A stretch of DNA of 64,000 nucleotides from Lutimaribacter pacificus (lineage in GTDB: Bacteria; Pseudomonadota; Alphaproteobacteria; Rhodobacterales; Rhodobacteraceae), in the NCBI RefSeq assembly GCF_900142185.1, contig NZ_FQZZ01000006.1, positions 186,001-250,000 on the forward strand. Reading direction: 5' to 3'. The notes under the pieces were generated by a model. That model was not told where the DNA came from. It did not search any database and saw only the letters and a program-made list of their open reading frames with translations. Of the stretch, positions 49,352 to 58,172 are shown piece after piece (positions within the stretch are counted from its first letter, which is position 1; each line of letters starts with the position of its first letter). Both the position numbers and the translations under genes were made by a program.

Positions 49352-50707
49352 CTAGATGGCCGAGCTGTGGCCAGCCTTGCTCAGGTCGTAGGCGTCGAAG
49401 GCGCGGGCGATCATGCGGGTCAGCGGCCGGGCCTCGACGGGCACGTCCAGCCCCGCCTCGGTCACCTTGAGAAGCCCGTCGAACTCGGCCGCGATGCGTT
49501 TGAACTCGGCCGTCAGGTCGGCGCGGTCGATGCCGAAGCGGCTGGTGATCTCACCCGCGTCGATGCGGAAATCGCACATCAGCGCCTCGATCATCCGCGA
49601 CCGCATCAGGTCTTCGCCACTGAAGGCATGGCCCCGCGCGGTCGAGAAGCGCCCGTCGCGGATCGCCGCCGTATGCACCGATGTGGCCGAGGCGTTCTGC
49701 GCATACCCCTGCGGAAAGCGCGAGATCGACGAGGCGCCGACCCCGATCAGCACATCCGCCGGATCGTCGGTATAGCCCTGGAAATTGCGCCGCAGCCTGC
49801 CGGCGCGCAGCGCCCGCGACAGCCCGTCCTCGGGGCGGGCGAAATGGTCGATGCCGATCTCGTCGTAGCCGTCCCAGATGAACAGCCGCCGCGCGGTCTC
49901 GAACAGGTCCAGCCGCTCCTGCGGGGTGGGCAGCGCGTCCGACGGGATCAGTTGCTGGCGCTTGGCCATCCACGGCACATGCGCATAGCCGTAAAGCGCC
50001 ACGCGGTCGGGGTTGAAGGACAGCAGTTTCTGCACGGTTTCGGTGATGCGCACCCCGGACTGGTGCGGCAGGCCGAACAGGATATCGGCGTTCAGGCTTT
50101 GCACCCCGCGCTCGCGGATCATGTCGACAGCCTGCCGGGTCACGTCATAGCCCTGGATACGGCCGATCGTCTTCTGGATTTCGTCGTCGAAATCCTGCAC
50201 CCCGATCGAGGCGCGGTTCATCCCGGCGGCGGCCAGCACGTCCAGCCGTTCGGCGTCGATCTCGTTCGGGTCGATCTCGACCGAGAATTCGGCCTCGTCC
50301 GACAGCGGCGCGATGTCGAAGATCGAATCGGTCAGTTCGCGCATCATGTCGGGCTTCAGCAGGGTGGGTGTGCCGCCGCCCCAGTGCAGCCGCGACAGTG
50401 TGACGCCCCGCGGCAGCGCCGCGCCCAGCATCGCCAGTTCGGATTTGAGTGTTTCGAGATATGCGCGCACCGGCTCGTCGCTTTGCGTGCCCTGGGTGCG
50501 GCAGGCGCAGAACCAGCACAGGCGGCGGCAAAACGGGACATGCACGTATAGCGAGATACGGGAACCGGGCTCTATCGCGCGGATCCAGTCGGCAAAATCG
50601 GTGGGGCCGATCACGGACGAGAAATGCGGCGCCGTCGGATAGCTTGTGTATCGCGGCACCTTCGCGTCAAACAGTCCCAGTTTTGCAAGTTGCGTTTTCT
50701 TGGCCAT
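49352..50707 (-). CDS. hemN: Oxygen-independent coproporphyrinogen III dehydrogenase
   Basis: A 451-residue radical-SAM enzyme converting coproporphyrinogen III to protoporphyrinogen IX without oxygen. The cluster motif C60-x3-C64-x2-C67-x-C69 (FCRRLCWFCAC) is the true HemN form. PRYTSYPTAPHF, HWGGGTPTLL, EIDPNEID and YGYAHVPWMAKRQQLIP support it over HemW. An FNR-type site centred 43 bases upstream of the start fits activation by FnrL when oxygen is low. fnrL is divergent. Confidence 0.96.
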   Translation of the reverse strand: MAKKTQLAKLGLFDAKVPRYTSYPTAPHFSSVIGPTDFADWIRAIEPGSRISLYVHVPFCRRLCWFCACRTQGTQSDEPVRAYLETLKSELAMLGAALPRGVTLSRLHWGGGTPTLLKPDMMRELTDSIFDIAPLSDEAEFSVEIDPNEIDAERLDVLAAAGMNRASIGVQDFDDEIQKTIGRIQGYDVTRQAVDMIRERGVQSLNADILFGLPHQSGVRITETVQKLLSFNPDRVALYGYAHVPWMAKRQQLIPSDALPTPQERLDLFETARRLFIWDGYDEIGIDHFARPEDGLSRALRAGRLRRNFQGYTDDPADVLIGVGASSISRFPQGYAQNASATSVHTAAIRDGRFSTARGHAFSGEDLMRSRMIEALMCDFRIDAGEITSRFGIDRADLTAEFKRIAAEFDGLLKVTEAGLDVPVEARPLTRMIARAFDAYDLSKAGHSSAI

Positions 50708-50743
50708 AAGCCTAGCCTGTAAGGCAGGACACGAGGGTCATCC

Positions 50744-50757
50744 TTGACCCAGATCAA
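50744..50757. promoter_or_regulatory. FNR/FixK-type box between hemN and fnrL
   Basis: TTGACCCAGATCAA matches TTGAY-N4-RTCAA. Its centre is 43 bases from the hemN ATG and 21 bases from the fnrL ATG, suiting activation of hemN and possible autorepression of fnrL. Confidence 0.8.
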
Positions 50758-50771
50758 GCGCGCGAACACAT

Positions 50772-51518
50772 ATGTTGAATGAAGATACCAAAACGGTTGC
50801 CCACGACTGTGGCGACTGCCCTATTCGCCATAGGGCTGTATGCGCACGGTGCGAAACCGACGAATTGGAACGGCTTGAGGAAATCAAGTACTACCGCAAT
50901 TTCGAAGCCGGCCAGACGATCATCTGGTCGGGCGACCGGATGGATTTCGTCGGTTCGGTCGTGTCGGGTATCGCCACGCTGACGCAGACGATGGAGGATG
51001 GCCGCACGCAGATGGTGGGCCTGTTGCTGCCCAGCGATTTCGTGGGCCGCCCGGGGCGCGACGGGTCGCCCTATGACGTGGTGGCCACGACCGACATGGT
51101 GATGTGCTGTTTCCGCAAGAGACCGTTCGAAGAGATGATGGTCGCCACCCCGCATATCGCGCACCGGCTGCTTGAGATGACGCTGGACGAACTGGATGCC
51201 GCGCGCGAATGGATGCTGGTGCTGGGCCGCAAGACCGCGCGCGAAAAGATCGCGTCTCTCCTGTCGATCATCGCGCGGCGCGACGCCACGCTGAACCTGC
51301 AACCGGCGCAGAACCGGCTGGTGTTCGACCTGCCCCTCACGCGTGAGGCGATGGCCGATTACCTGGGTCTGACGCTGGAAACCGTCAGCCGCCAGATTTC
51401 GGCGCTGAAACGCGACGGCGTGATCGAGCTTGAGGGCAAGCGCCACGTCACCGTCCCCGATTTCAGCCGCCTGCTGGACGAGGCGGGCGACGACACCGAT
51501 GGCGGGCTGCTGGTCTGA
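50772..51518 (+). CDS. fnrL: FnrL, oxygen-sensing Crp/Fnr transcriptional regulator
   Basis: A 248-residue regulator. The N-terminal cysteines C13, C16, C24 and C27 (CGDCPIRHRAVCARC) and Cys112/113 can bind a [4Fe-4S] cluster. The cyclic-nucleotide-like sensor domain is followed by a helix-turn-helix whose recognition helix TLETVSRQISALKRDG has the FNR signature E-x2-S-R, which reads TTGAT-type sites. CPIRHRAVCARC is characteristic of FnrL in Rhodobacterales. ATG 50772 gives the usual length; no strong ribosome site. Likely targets in this window: hemN, usp, ccoN and ccoG operons. Confidence 0.95.
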   Translation: MLNEDTKTVAHDCGDCPIRHRAVCARCETDELERLEEIKYYRNFEAGQTIIWSGDRMDFVGSVVSGIATLTQTMEDGRTQMVGLLLPSDFVGRPGRDGSPYDVVATTDMVMCCFRKRPFEEMMVATPHIAHRLLEMTLDELDAAREWMLVLGRKTAREKIASLLSIIARRDATLNLQPAQNRLVFDLPLTREAMADYLGLTLETVSRQISALKRDGVIELEGKRHVTVPDFSRLLDEAGDDTDGGLLV

Positions 51519-51588
51519 CGCGCGCCTGCGCATTTGCGGATTTCGCCATAGTTGCTAAACACCTGCCAAACAGGTGAAGGCCCGGGAT

Positions 51589-52866
51589 ATGACGACCCCC
51601 CATGTATTGATCGCCGGCGGCGGCATTGCCGGCCTGTCCCTTGCGCTGACGCTGCACCAGGTCGGTGTGCGCTGCACGGTTTTCGACTCCGTGCCGGTGC
51701 TGCGCCCGCTGGGCGTGGGCATCAACCTGCAACCCAATGCCGTGCGCGAGCTTTACGATCTCGGAATCACCGGCGATGCGCTCGACCGTGTCGGCCTGCC
51801 CGCGCGCGAATGGGCGCTGGTCGGGCGCAACGGCAACGATATCTATGCCGAACCGCGCGGGCTGCTGGCGGGCTATAACTGGCCGCAATACGCGGTGCAT
51901 CGCGGGCAGTTGCAGATGCTGCTGTATGACAAGGTGGTTCAGCGGCTGGGCGCCGATGCGGTGCGGCTGGGGCAGCGTGTCACCGGCTATGCGCAGGATG
52001 GCGATAGCGTGACCGCAATGCTGGCTGACGCCGAAGGCCGGGAAAGCCGGACCACCGGCGCGCTGCTGATCGGGGCGGACGGGCTGCATTCGGCCATTCG
52101 CGCCCAGATGCATCCCGACCAGCCGCCGATCCGGTGGGGCGGGGCGATCCTGTGGCGCGGCGTGACGCGGGCGAAACCCATCCGCACGGGATCGTCTTTC
52201 GTGGGGCTGGGCACGCACAAGCACCGGATGGTGATCTATCCGATCTCGCACCCCGATTCCGACGGCATGGCCACGATCAACTGGATCGCGGAACAGACCT
52301 TCGACAATTCCGCCGGCTGGGAAGGCGACTGGAACAAGAAGGTCTCGGTGCAGGATTTCGTGCATCATTTCGAGGGCTGGAATTTCGACTGGCTCGACGT
52401 GCCCGCGCTGATCCGTGGCGCGGACGAGGTCTATGAATACCCGATGATCGACCGTGACCCGGTGCCGACCTGGGTGGACGGGCGCGTGGCGCTGATGGGG
52501 GATGCGGCGCATGTGATGTATCCCACCGGGTCGAACGGGGCGAGCCAGGCGATCATCGACGCCCGCGCGATCGGGGCGGAAATGCTGGCGCATGGCGTGA
52601 CGGCGCAGGCGCTGGCCGCCTATGACGCGCGGCTGTGCCGGCCGGTGTCCGACCTGATCCTGCGCAACCGCGGGGCCGGGCCGTTCGGGATGCTGAACAT
52701 CGTGGACGACCGCTGCGGCGGGGAGTTCGACGATATCGACGATGTCTTTCCTGCGGCCGAGCGCGCCGAATTCATGGCCGGTTACAAGACGGCGGCGGGC
52801 TTTGCCATCGAGGCGCTGAACGCTGCGCCGCCGACAATCGCGCCGGGCGCGCGCGTGACATCCTGA
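51589..52866 (+). CDS. FAD-dependent monooxygenase, PhzS/salicylate hydroxylase-like
   Basis: A 425-residue flavoprotein monooxygenase. GGGIAGLSLALTLHQ is the FAD Rossmann motif, GADGLHSAIRAQMHPDQ the DG motif, and GRVALMGDAAHVMYPTGSNGASQAI the GD motif. PLGVGINLQPNAV, GAILWRGVTRA and the YPMIDRDPVPTW segment resemble phenazine hydroxylase PhzS more than salicylate hydroxylase. No phenazine gene is near, so the substrate is unknown. ATG 51589 is preferred to GTG 51574. It is downstream of fnrL on the same strand, 70 bases apart. Confidence 0.88.
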   Translation: MTTPHVLIAGGGIAGLSLALTLHQVGVRCTVFDSVPVLRPLGVGINLQPNAVRELYDLGITGDALDRVGLPAREWALVGRNGNDIYAEPRGLLAGYNWPQYAVHRGQLQMLLYDKVVQRLGADAVRLGQRVTGYAQDGDSVTAMLADAEGRESRTTGALLIGADGLHSAIRAQMHPDQPPIRWGGAILWRGVTRAKPIRTGSSFVGLGTHKHRMVIYPISHPDSDGMATINWIAEQTFDNSAGWEGDWNKKVSVQDFVHHFEGWNFDWLDVPALIRGADEVYEYPMIDRDPVPTWVDGRVALMGDAAHVMYPTGSNGASQAIIDARAIGAEMLAHGVTAQALAAYDARLCRPVSDLILRNRGAGPFGMLNIVDDRCGGEFDDIDDVFPAAERAEFMAGYKTAAGFAIEALNAAPPTIAPGARVTS

Positions 52867-52923
52867 ATTGCACGGGCGGCCGGGTCGTGACACTCTCGGG
52901 GCTGCACAATAATGGAGCATCGC

Positions 52924-53178
52924 ATGGGCGTGGAAAGCATACTGGCCATTCTGATCGTCGGGGCCATCGCCGGATGGCTTGCGGGCAAGATCATGCACGG
53001 CGGGGGCTTTGGCTTGCTGGGCAACATCGTCATGGGCATCGTCGGTGCCTTCGTCGCGGGGCTGATCCTGCCGGCGGTGGGGCTGAATATCGGCGGCGGT
53101 TTCATCGGGTCTGTGATTAACGCCACCATCGGGGCCGTGATCGTTCTTTTCGTGATCCGCATGATCAAGCGGGCCTGA
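52924..53178 (+). CDS. Small membrane protein, GlsB/YeaQ/YmgE (transglycosylase-associated) family
   Basis: An 84-residue protein with three hydrophobic segments, starting MGVESILAILIVGAIAGWLA and containing GGGFGLLGNIVMGIVGAF, the glycine-rich repeat typical of this stress-linked family. Function unknown. ATG 52924 is chosen over 52912 because GGAG is then seven bases upstream and the length fits homologues. A perfect terminator follows. Confidence 0.9.
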   Translation: MGVESILAILIVGAIAGWLAGKIMHGGGFGLLGNIVMGIVGAFVAGLILPAVGLNIGGGFIGSVINATIGAVIVLFVIRMIKRA

Positions 53179-53255
53179 CGCCAGGACATTTGCCTGTTCA
53201 GAGCCCTGCTACGACCTTTGAGGCGCACCCGGCCGGAACAGCCATCCCGAACGAC

Positions 53256-53286
53256 AACGCCCCGCAGTTTCCTGCGGGGCGTTTCT
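53256..53286. terminator. Bidirectional rho-independent terminator
   Basis: A perfect 12-bp stem AACGCCCCGCAG/CTGCGGGGCGTT with four-base loop, between the convergent GlsB-like and usp genes. T/A-bearing flanks on both sides allow either direction. Confidence 0.82.
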
Positions 53287-53306
53287 TGCAAGCTCCTGGC
53301 GCCCGC

Positions 53307-54146
53307 TCAATGCGACATGAATACCGGCACCTCGGCCTGTTCCAGCATATAGCGTGTTGCGCCGCCCAGGATCGCCTCGCGGAAGCGCGACTTGCCATAG
53401 GCGCCCATCACGACCAGCTCGGCTTCGATATCCTTGGTGTGGCGCAGCAGCACGTCCGACACCCGCGGCATGGTCTTGGACAGCACGTCGATCTCGGCCT
53501 TGACGCCGTGGCGCGAGATGTATTGCGACAACAGCCCGCCGGGGTCCGAGCGGTTCGGCCCGTGGGTCGGCGGGTCGATCACCACCACGTGCACCGACTC
53601 GGCGGCGCGCAGCATCGGCAGGGCGGCCCGCGCCGCGCTCAGCGCCTCGGCGCTTTCGTTCCAGGCCAGCACGATCTTTTTCGGCGCGGTCACCTCGGTC
53701 TTTTCGTCGGGAACGACCAGAACCGGCGTGCGCCCCTCGAACAGCGCCGCCTCAAGCACCGGCTCCAGTTCGACCCCGCGGCCATCGCCATAGGGGCGCG
53801 GCAGCACCACGAGGTCGGAAAACCGTGCCCGGGCTGCAACATGCCGGCCGATATCGGCCAGTTGCGCCACGCCGTTCTCGGTGCTCCAGCGCACGTCCCA
53901 CGGGCTCAGAACCTCGCGGGCGCGGGCTTCGACGGCCTCGGCCTCTTCCTGCGCGCGGGTAATGCTTTCCTGCAGAATCATGGCGTTGGCACCGGCGTAG
54001 TAATAGCCGGTCTGGCTACGGTCGACGCCCATGCACAACGCTTCGAGATGGGCATCGTTCATTTCGGCCAGCCTGGCCGCTTGCGACAGGACAGGGCCTG
54101 CCAAGGATTCGTCGGTAAGGACTGAAAACAACGACTTGTAGGCCAT
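53307..54146 (-). CDS. Tandem-domain universal stress protein
   Basis: A 279-residue protein with two Usp domains (about 1-145 and 150-279). The second has an intact ATP-binding motif, MGAYGKSRFREAILGGATRYML (G-x2-G-x9-G-x-T), with IVLAWNES opening it. The first domain is degenerate. It is transcribed divergently from ccoN, and two FNR-type sites lie in the shared region; the nearer one is about 92 bases from its start. Induction under low oxygen is inferred. Confidence 0.92.
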   Translation of the reverse strand: MAYKSLFSVLTDESLAGPVLSQAARLAEMNDAHLEALCMGVDRSQTGYYYAGANAMILQESITRAQEEAEAVEARAREVLSPWDVRWSTENGVAQLADIGRHVAARARFSDLVVLPRPYGDGRGVELEPVLEAALFEGRTPVLVVPDEKTEVTAPKKIVLAWNESAEALSAARAALPMLRAAESVHVVVIDPPTHGPNRSDPGGLLSQYISRHGVKAEIDVLSKTMPRVSDVLLRHTKDIEAELVVMGAYGKSRFREAILGGATRYMLEQAEVPVFMSH

Positions 54147-54230
54147 ATCGGTCTCCTTCGATTGTGACAGGGCGCGGCAAACGCACCCTGCTTGCCTGGT
54201 TACCCTAACCTGCGGACAACAACAGATTCC

Positions 54231-54244
54231 TTGATGCTGGTCAA
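54231..54244. promoter_or_regulatory. FNR/FixK-type box, usp-proximal
   Basis: TTGATGCTGGTCAA matches TTGAY-N4-RTCAA. A transcription start about 41 bases from its centre toward usp would leave a 50-base leader before the usp ATG. Confidence 0.78.
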
Positions 54245-54262
54245 AAAAACCGCAAGCCGCCT

Positions 54263-54276
54263 TTGATGCAGATCAA
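54263..54276. promoter_or_regulatory. FNR/FixK-type box, ccoN-proximal
   Basis: TTGATGCAGATCAA is a perfect TTGAT-N4-ATCAA site. Its centre is 100 bases upstream of the ccoN ATG, so a class II start near 54311 is expected. Confidence 0.88.
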
Positions 54277-54369
54277 GGCACGCGATGCCCGCGCGCCCCA
54301 TTAAGCGGACAGTCTAAACCTATCCGCGCAGCCTCACGAATCGCGCGGGGACAGACGAAGGGACGCAAA

Positions 54370-55974
54370 ATGGTTAACTACTTCAAGCTGATCGTGCTTG
54401 GCCTGATCGCGCTTTTCGCGCTGATCGCGGCCAATTACGCGCGCGATCTGGCATATCTCGTCAATGCGCTGACCGTGGCACTTGCCGCGGCCGGGCTGTT
54501 TCTGTGGACGCTGCGCCGCACGGACGAGCCTGTGCCGAATGTCGATCTTTCGGGTGAATACATGGACGGCGTCGTGCGCGCCGGGGTCATCGCCACGGCG
54601 CTCTGGGGGGTCGTCGGGTTCCTCGTCGGTGTGACGATCGCCTTTCAGCTTGCCTTTCCGCAGCTCAATTTCGAATGGGCGCAGGGCTATCTGAATTTCG
54701 GCAAGTTGCGCCCCCTTCACACTTCGGCAGTGATTTTCGCCTTTGGTGGCAACGCGCTGATCGCCACCTCGTTCTACGTCGTGCAGCGCACCAGCGCGGC
54801 GCGGCTGTGGGGCGGCAACCTGGCGTGGTTCGTGTTCTGGGGTTTCCAGCTTTTCATCGTCCTGGCCGCAACCGGTTATATCCTCGGGGCAACGCAATCC
54901 AAGGAATACGCCGAGCCTGAATGGTATGTCGACTGGTGGCTGACCATCGTCTGGGTCTGTTACTTCCTGGTGTTCGTGGGCACCATCGTGAAACGGAAAG
55001 AGCCGCATATCTACGTCGCCAACTGGTTCTACCTCAGCTTCATCATCACCGTGGCGATGCTGCATATCGTCAACAACCTGTCGATCCCGGTGTCGATCTT
55101 CGGCTCGAAATCGGTGCAGGTCTTTGCCGGTGTGCAGGACGCCATGACGCAATGGTGGTATGGCCACAACGCTGTGGGCTTCTTCCTGACCGCGGGCTTC
55201 CTGGGGATGATGTACTACTTCGTCCCGAAACAGGCCGAACGGCCCGTCTTCAGCTATAAACTGTCGATCATCCACTTCTGGGCGCTGATCTTCATCTACA
55301 TCTGGGCCGGTCCGCACCACCTGCACTATACCGCGCTGCCCGACTGGGCCTCGACGCTGGGCATGGTGTTCTCGATCGTGCTGTGGATGCCGTCCTGGGG
55401 TGGCATGATCAACGGCCTGATGACGCTGTCGGGCGCGTGGGACAAGCTGCGCACCGATCCGATCATCCGCATGATGGTGATCTCGGTCGGCTTCTACGGC
55501 ATGTCGACCTTCGAAGGGCCGATGATGTCGATCCGCGCGGTGAACTCGCTGTCGCACTATACCGACTGGACGATCGGCCACGTGCATTCCGGCGCGCTGG
55601 GCTGGAACGGCATGATCACCTTCGGCGCGCTCTACTTCCTCGTGCCGCGCCTGTGGAACCGCGAGCGGCTCTATAGCCTCAGCCTGGTGTCCTGGCACTT
55701 CTGGCTCGCCACCATCGGCATCATCCTCTACGCCGCCTCAATGTGGGTGACCGGCATCATGGAGGGCCTGATGTGGCGTGAAGTGGATGCAAACGGCTTC
55801 CTCGTGAACTCGTTCGCCGACACCGTGGCCGCCAAGTTCCCGATGTATGTGGTGCGTGGCCTGGGTGGGGTGCTCTACCTCATCGGTGGCGTCATCATGT
55901 GCTACAACCTCTGGATGACCGTCAAGCGTTCGCCGGCTGTGGAAGCCACGAACCAGATGGTCCCGGCTGAATAA
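54370..55974 (+). CDS. ccoN: cbb3-type cytochrome c oxidase subunit I
   Basis: A 534-residue heme b/b3-CuB subunit with about 12-14 helices, the oxygen-reducing core of the high-affinity oxidase. Heme and copper ligands are in [40 protein letters not shown] (His pair) and [16 protein letters not shown] (His-x-His). First gene of ccoNOQP, preceded by the FNR site at 54263. Confidence 0.97.
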   Translation: MVNYFKLIVLGLIALFALIAANYARDLAYLVNALTVALAAAGLFLWTLRRTDEPVPNVDLSGEYMDGVVRAGVIATALWGVVGFLVGVTIAFQLAFPQLNFEWAQGYLNFGKLRPLHTSAVIFAFGGNALIATSFYVVQRTSAARLWGGNLAWFVFWGFQLFIVLAATGYILGATQSKEYAEPEWYVDWWLTIVWVCYFLVFVGTIVKRKEPHIYVANWFYLSFIITVAMLHIVNNLSIPVSIFGSKSVQVFAGVQDAMTQWWYGHNAVGFFLTAGFLGMMYYFVPKQAERPVFSYKLSIIHFWALIFIYIWAGPHHLHYTALPDWASTLGMVFSIVLWMPSWGGMINGLMTLSGAWDKLRTDPIIRMMVISVGFYGMSTFEGPMMSIRAVNSLSHYTDWTIGHVHSGALGWNGMITFGALYFLVPRLWNRERLYSLSLVSWHFWLATIGIILYAASMWVTGIMEGLMWREVDANGFLVNSFADTVAAKFPMYVVRGLGGVLYLIGGVIMCYNLWMTVKRSPAVEATNQMVPAE

Positions 55975-55988
55975 GGAGGGCCGGAGAG

Positions 55989-56717
55989 ATGGCAATTCTC
56001 GATAAACACACGATCCTTGAGAAGAACATCACGCTTCTTTCGATCTTCGCCTTCCTTGTGGTCACCATCGGCGGCATCGTGCAGATCGCCCCGCTGTTCT
56101 GGCTGGAAAACACGATCGAGGATGTAGAGGGCATGCGCCCCTACACCCCGCTCGAACTGGCCGGGCGCGATATCTACGTCCGCGAGGGCTGCTATGTCTG
56201 CCACAGCCAGATGGTGCGCCCGATGCGGGACGAGGTGGAACGCTACGGCCATTACAGCCTTGCGGCCGAATCGCAGTACGACCATCCGTTCCAGTGGGGC
56301 TCCAAGCGGACCGGGCCCGACCTTGCGCGCCTCGGCGGTCGCTATTCGGACGAATGGCATGTCGACCACCTGCGCGACCCGCAATCGGTGGTGCCGGAAT
56401 CGGTGATGCCGAAATACGGCTTCCTCGAAAACCGCATGATCGACGGCCGGTATATCGCGGACGTGATGTCCACCCACGCGCTGCTTGGCGTTCCCTACTC
56501 GGACGAGATGCTGGAAAACGGCGCCGGGGACTTTGCTGCGCAGGCCGACCCGGACAGCGACTATGACGGTCTGCTTGAGCGCTATGGTGAAAGTGTGAAC
56601 GTGCGCAATTTCGACGGCCAGCCCGGAATCTCCGAGGCCGACGCGCTGATCGCATACCTGCAAATGCTGGGCACGCTGGTCGATTTCTCGACCTTCACGC
56701 CCGACGAAAGCCGGTAA
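55989..56717 (+). CDS. ccoO: cbb3-type cytochrome c oxidase subunit II (monoheme)
   Basis: A 242-residue membrane-anchored c-type cytochrome. N-terminal helix at about residues 15-38; heme site CYVCH at residues 68-72 within [15 protein letters not shown]; distal Met in [10 protein letters not shown]. It passes electrons from CcoP to CcoN. It begins 15 bases after ccoN, with GGAGGG as ribosome site. Confidence 0.97.
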   Translation: MAILDKHTILEKNITLLSIFAFLVVTIGGIVQIAPLFWLENTIEDVEGMRPYTPLELAGRDIYVREGCYVCHSQMVRPMRDEVERYGHYSLAAESQYDHPFQWGSKRTGPDLARLGGRYSDEWHVDHLRDPQSVVPESVMPKYGFLENRMIDGRYIADVMSTHALLGVPYSDEMLENGAGDFAAQADPDSDYDGLLERYGESVNVRNFDGQPGISEADALIAYLQMLGTLVDFSTFTPDESR

Positions 56718-56728
56718 GGGAGGGGACG

Positions 56729-56920
56729 ATGGACACATATTCCCTTCTCCGCGAGATCGCTGACAGCTGGGTTCTGCTTGCGATGTTCGCCTTCTTCGTA
56801 GGGGTGGTGATCTTTGCCTTCCGCCCCGGCGCGACGAAGGTCTACGACGACGTGGCAGACATCCCGTTCCGGCACGAAGACAAACCCGCCCCGCAAGGCG
56901 GCCGGCCCGAGGAGGCTTGA
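56729..56920 (+). CDS. ccoQ: cbb3-type cytochrome c oxidase subunit IV (CcoQ)
   Basis: A 63-residue protein with one transmembrane helix (VLLAMFAFFVGVVIFAFRPG, residues about 15-34) and a charged C-terminus. CcoQ stabilises the oxidase, notably in the presence of oxygen. It lies between ccoO and ccoP with gaps of 11 and 3 bases. Confidence 0.93.
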   Translation: MDTYSLLREIADSWVLLAMFAFFVGVVIFAFRPGATKVYDDVADIPFRHEDKPAPQGGRPEEA

Positions 56921-56923
56921 TCC

Positions 56924-57808
56924 ATGGCACAACAACCCAAGAAAAAGCAGGATGTCGAAACCACGGGCCATGAGTGGGACGGCATCGAGGAATACAACAA
57001 CCCCCTCCCGCGCTGGTGGCTCTGGATCTTCTACGCCACGATCGTCTGGGCCATCTGGTATACCATCGCCTATCCGGCATGGCCGGGTATCAGGTCGGCG
57101 ACGACCGGGTATCTCGGGTTCTCGACCCGTGCCCAGGTGGCCGAGAATATCGCCGAGTTCGAAGCGCGGCTTGAGCCGATGAACGCCAGGCTGGCAGCCG
57201 CCGACCTGAACGGGATTCGCGGAGATTCCGAGCTGGAGGGCTACGCCGTTTCGGCCGGGGCCGCCGTCTACAAGACGTGGTGCGCACAATGCCACGGGTC
57301 GGGTGCGGCTGGCGCCAAGGGCTATCCCAACCTGCAGGACGACGCCTGGCTCTGGGGCGGCACGATGGAGGATATCCATTACACCGTCAGCCACGGCATC
57401 CGCAACGAGGACGATCCCGACGCGCGCTATTCCGAAATGCCCGCCTTCGGCCGCGATGAGCTGCTGACCGGGGAAGAGGTCGAGCAGGTCGTGAATTACG
57501 TCATGTCGCTGTCGCCGGTGAACCCCCCGGTCGACGCCTCGCTGGTCGAAGCCGGCGCCGAGGTGTTCGAGATCAACTGCGCCTCCTGCCACCTGGAAGA
57601 CGGCACCGGCGACCGGTTCCAGGGCGCACCGAACCTGACCGACGCCATCTGGCTTTATGGCGGGGATTACGATGCCATTCGTGAAACGGTCTGGAACGCA
57701 CGTTTCGGCGTGATGCCCCCGATGGGCGGCGCCGACCTGAGCGAGGCCGAAATTCGCGCCGTGGCCACCTATGTTCACCAGCTGGGTGGCGGCGAGGCCC
57801 CTGAATAA
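56924..57808 (+). CDS. ccoP: cbb3-type cytochrome c oxidase subunit III (diheme)
   Basis: A 294-residue diheme cytochrome. TTGHEWDGIEEYNNPLPRWW is the CcoP N-terminus, followed by a single helix (about 31-50), then two cytochrome c domains with heme sites CAQCH (120-124) and CASCH (219-223). It receives electrons from soluble or anchored cytochromes c such as CycM. Last structural gene of ccoNOQP. Confidence 0.97.
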   Translation: MAQQPKKKQDVETTGHEWDGIEEYNNPLPRWWLWIFYATIVWAIWYTIAYPAWPGIRSATTGYLGFSTRAQVAENIAEFEARLEPMNARLAAADLNGIRGDSELEGYAVSAGAAVYKTWCAQCHGSGAAGAKGYPNLQDDAWLWGGTMEDIHYTVSHGIRNEDDPDARYSEMPAFGRDELLTGEEVEQVVNYVMSLSPVNPPVDASLVEAGAEVFEINCASCHLEDGTGDRFQGAPNLTDAIWLYGGDYDAIRETVWNARFGVMPPMGGADLSEAEIRAVATYVHQLGGGEAPE

Positions 57809-57838
57809 GAATACCCGCGGGCGCAAGCCCGCGGGTTC

Positions 57839-57895
57839 GGCACCGGCCCTTCCGTCCTGTTCGCGCGTTTCCTGGAAGGCCGGTGCCACCTTTTT
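57839..57895 (+). terminator. Terminator after ccoNOQP
   Basis: A long stem GGCACCGGCC(C)TTCC (57839-57853) with GGAAGGCCGGTGCC (57874-57887), about 20-base loop, then ACC and five T. A second stable hairpin without T-run, ACCCGCGGGC/GCCCGCGGGT, is at 57813-57836. The remaining stretch to 58172 shows no gene and no clear promoter for the next gene. Confidence 0.65.
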
Positions 57896-58172
57896 CCCCG
57901 GTGGCGGTTGATGGCGTCAAGCCTTAACCGCCGCCGGTTTCGTTTTTTCCGATACACGCCTGTTTCCGCCGGCCGGGGCATCCCGGGCGGGAATGTTGCG
58001 CGAAAACGCCCTTCGGTGTAGCCTGGTCTGCGGGGAAGAGCATCCCGGCGTAACCGGTGATCTTTCAGCGTGCATGGTCGATTCTCCGATGCGCGCCGCG
58101 AGTTTTTAAAGGAATTTTTGCTCGACACTTTTCGACCCGGGGCCCGTCCGGCCCGGGCTTCGGGGTGATCGG

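Noticed and set aside
57813-57836. Hairpin after ccoP as main terminator
   Set aside because: A stable 10-bp stem but no T-run; the hairpin at 57839-57895 with five T is the better candidate.
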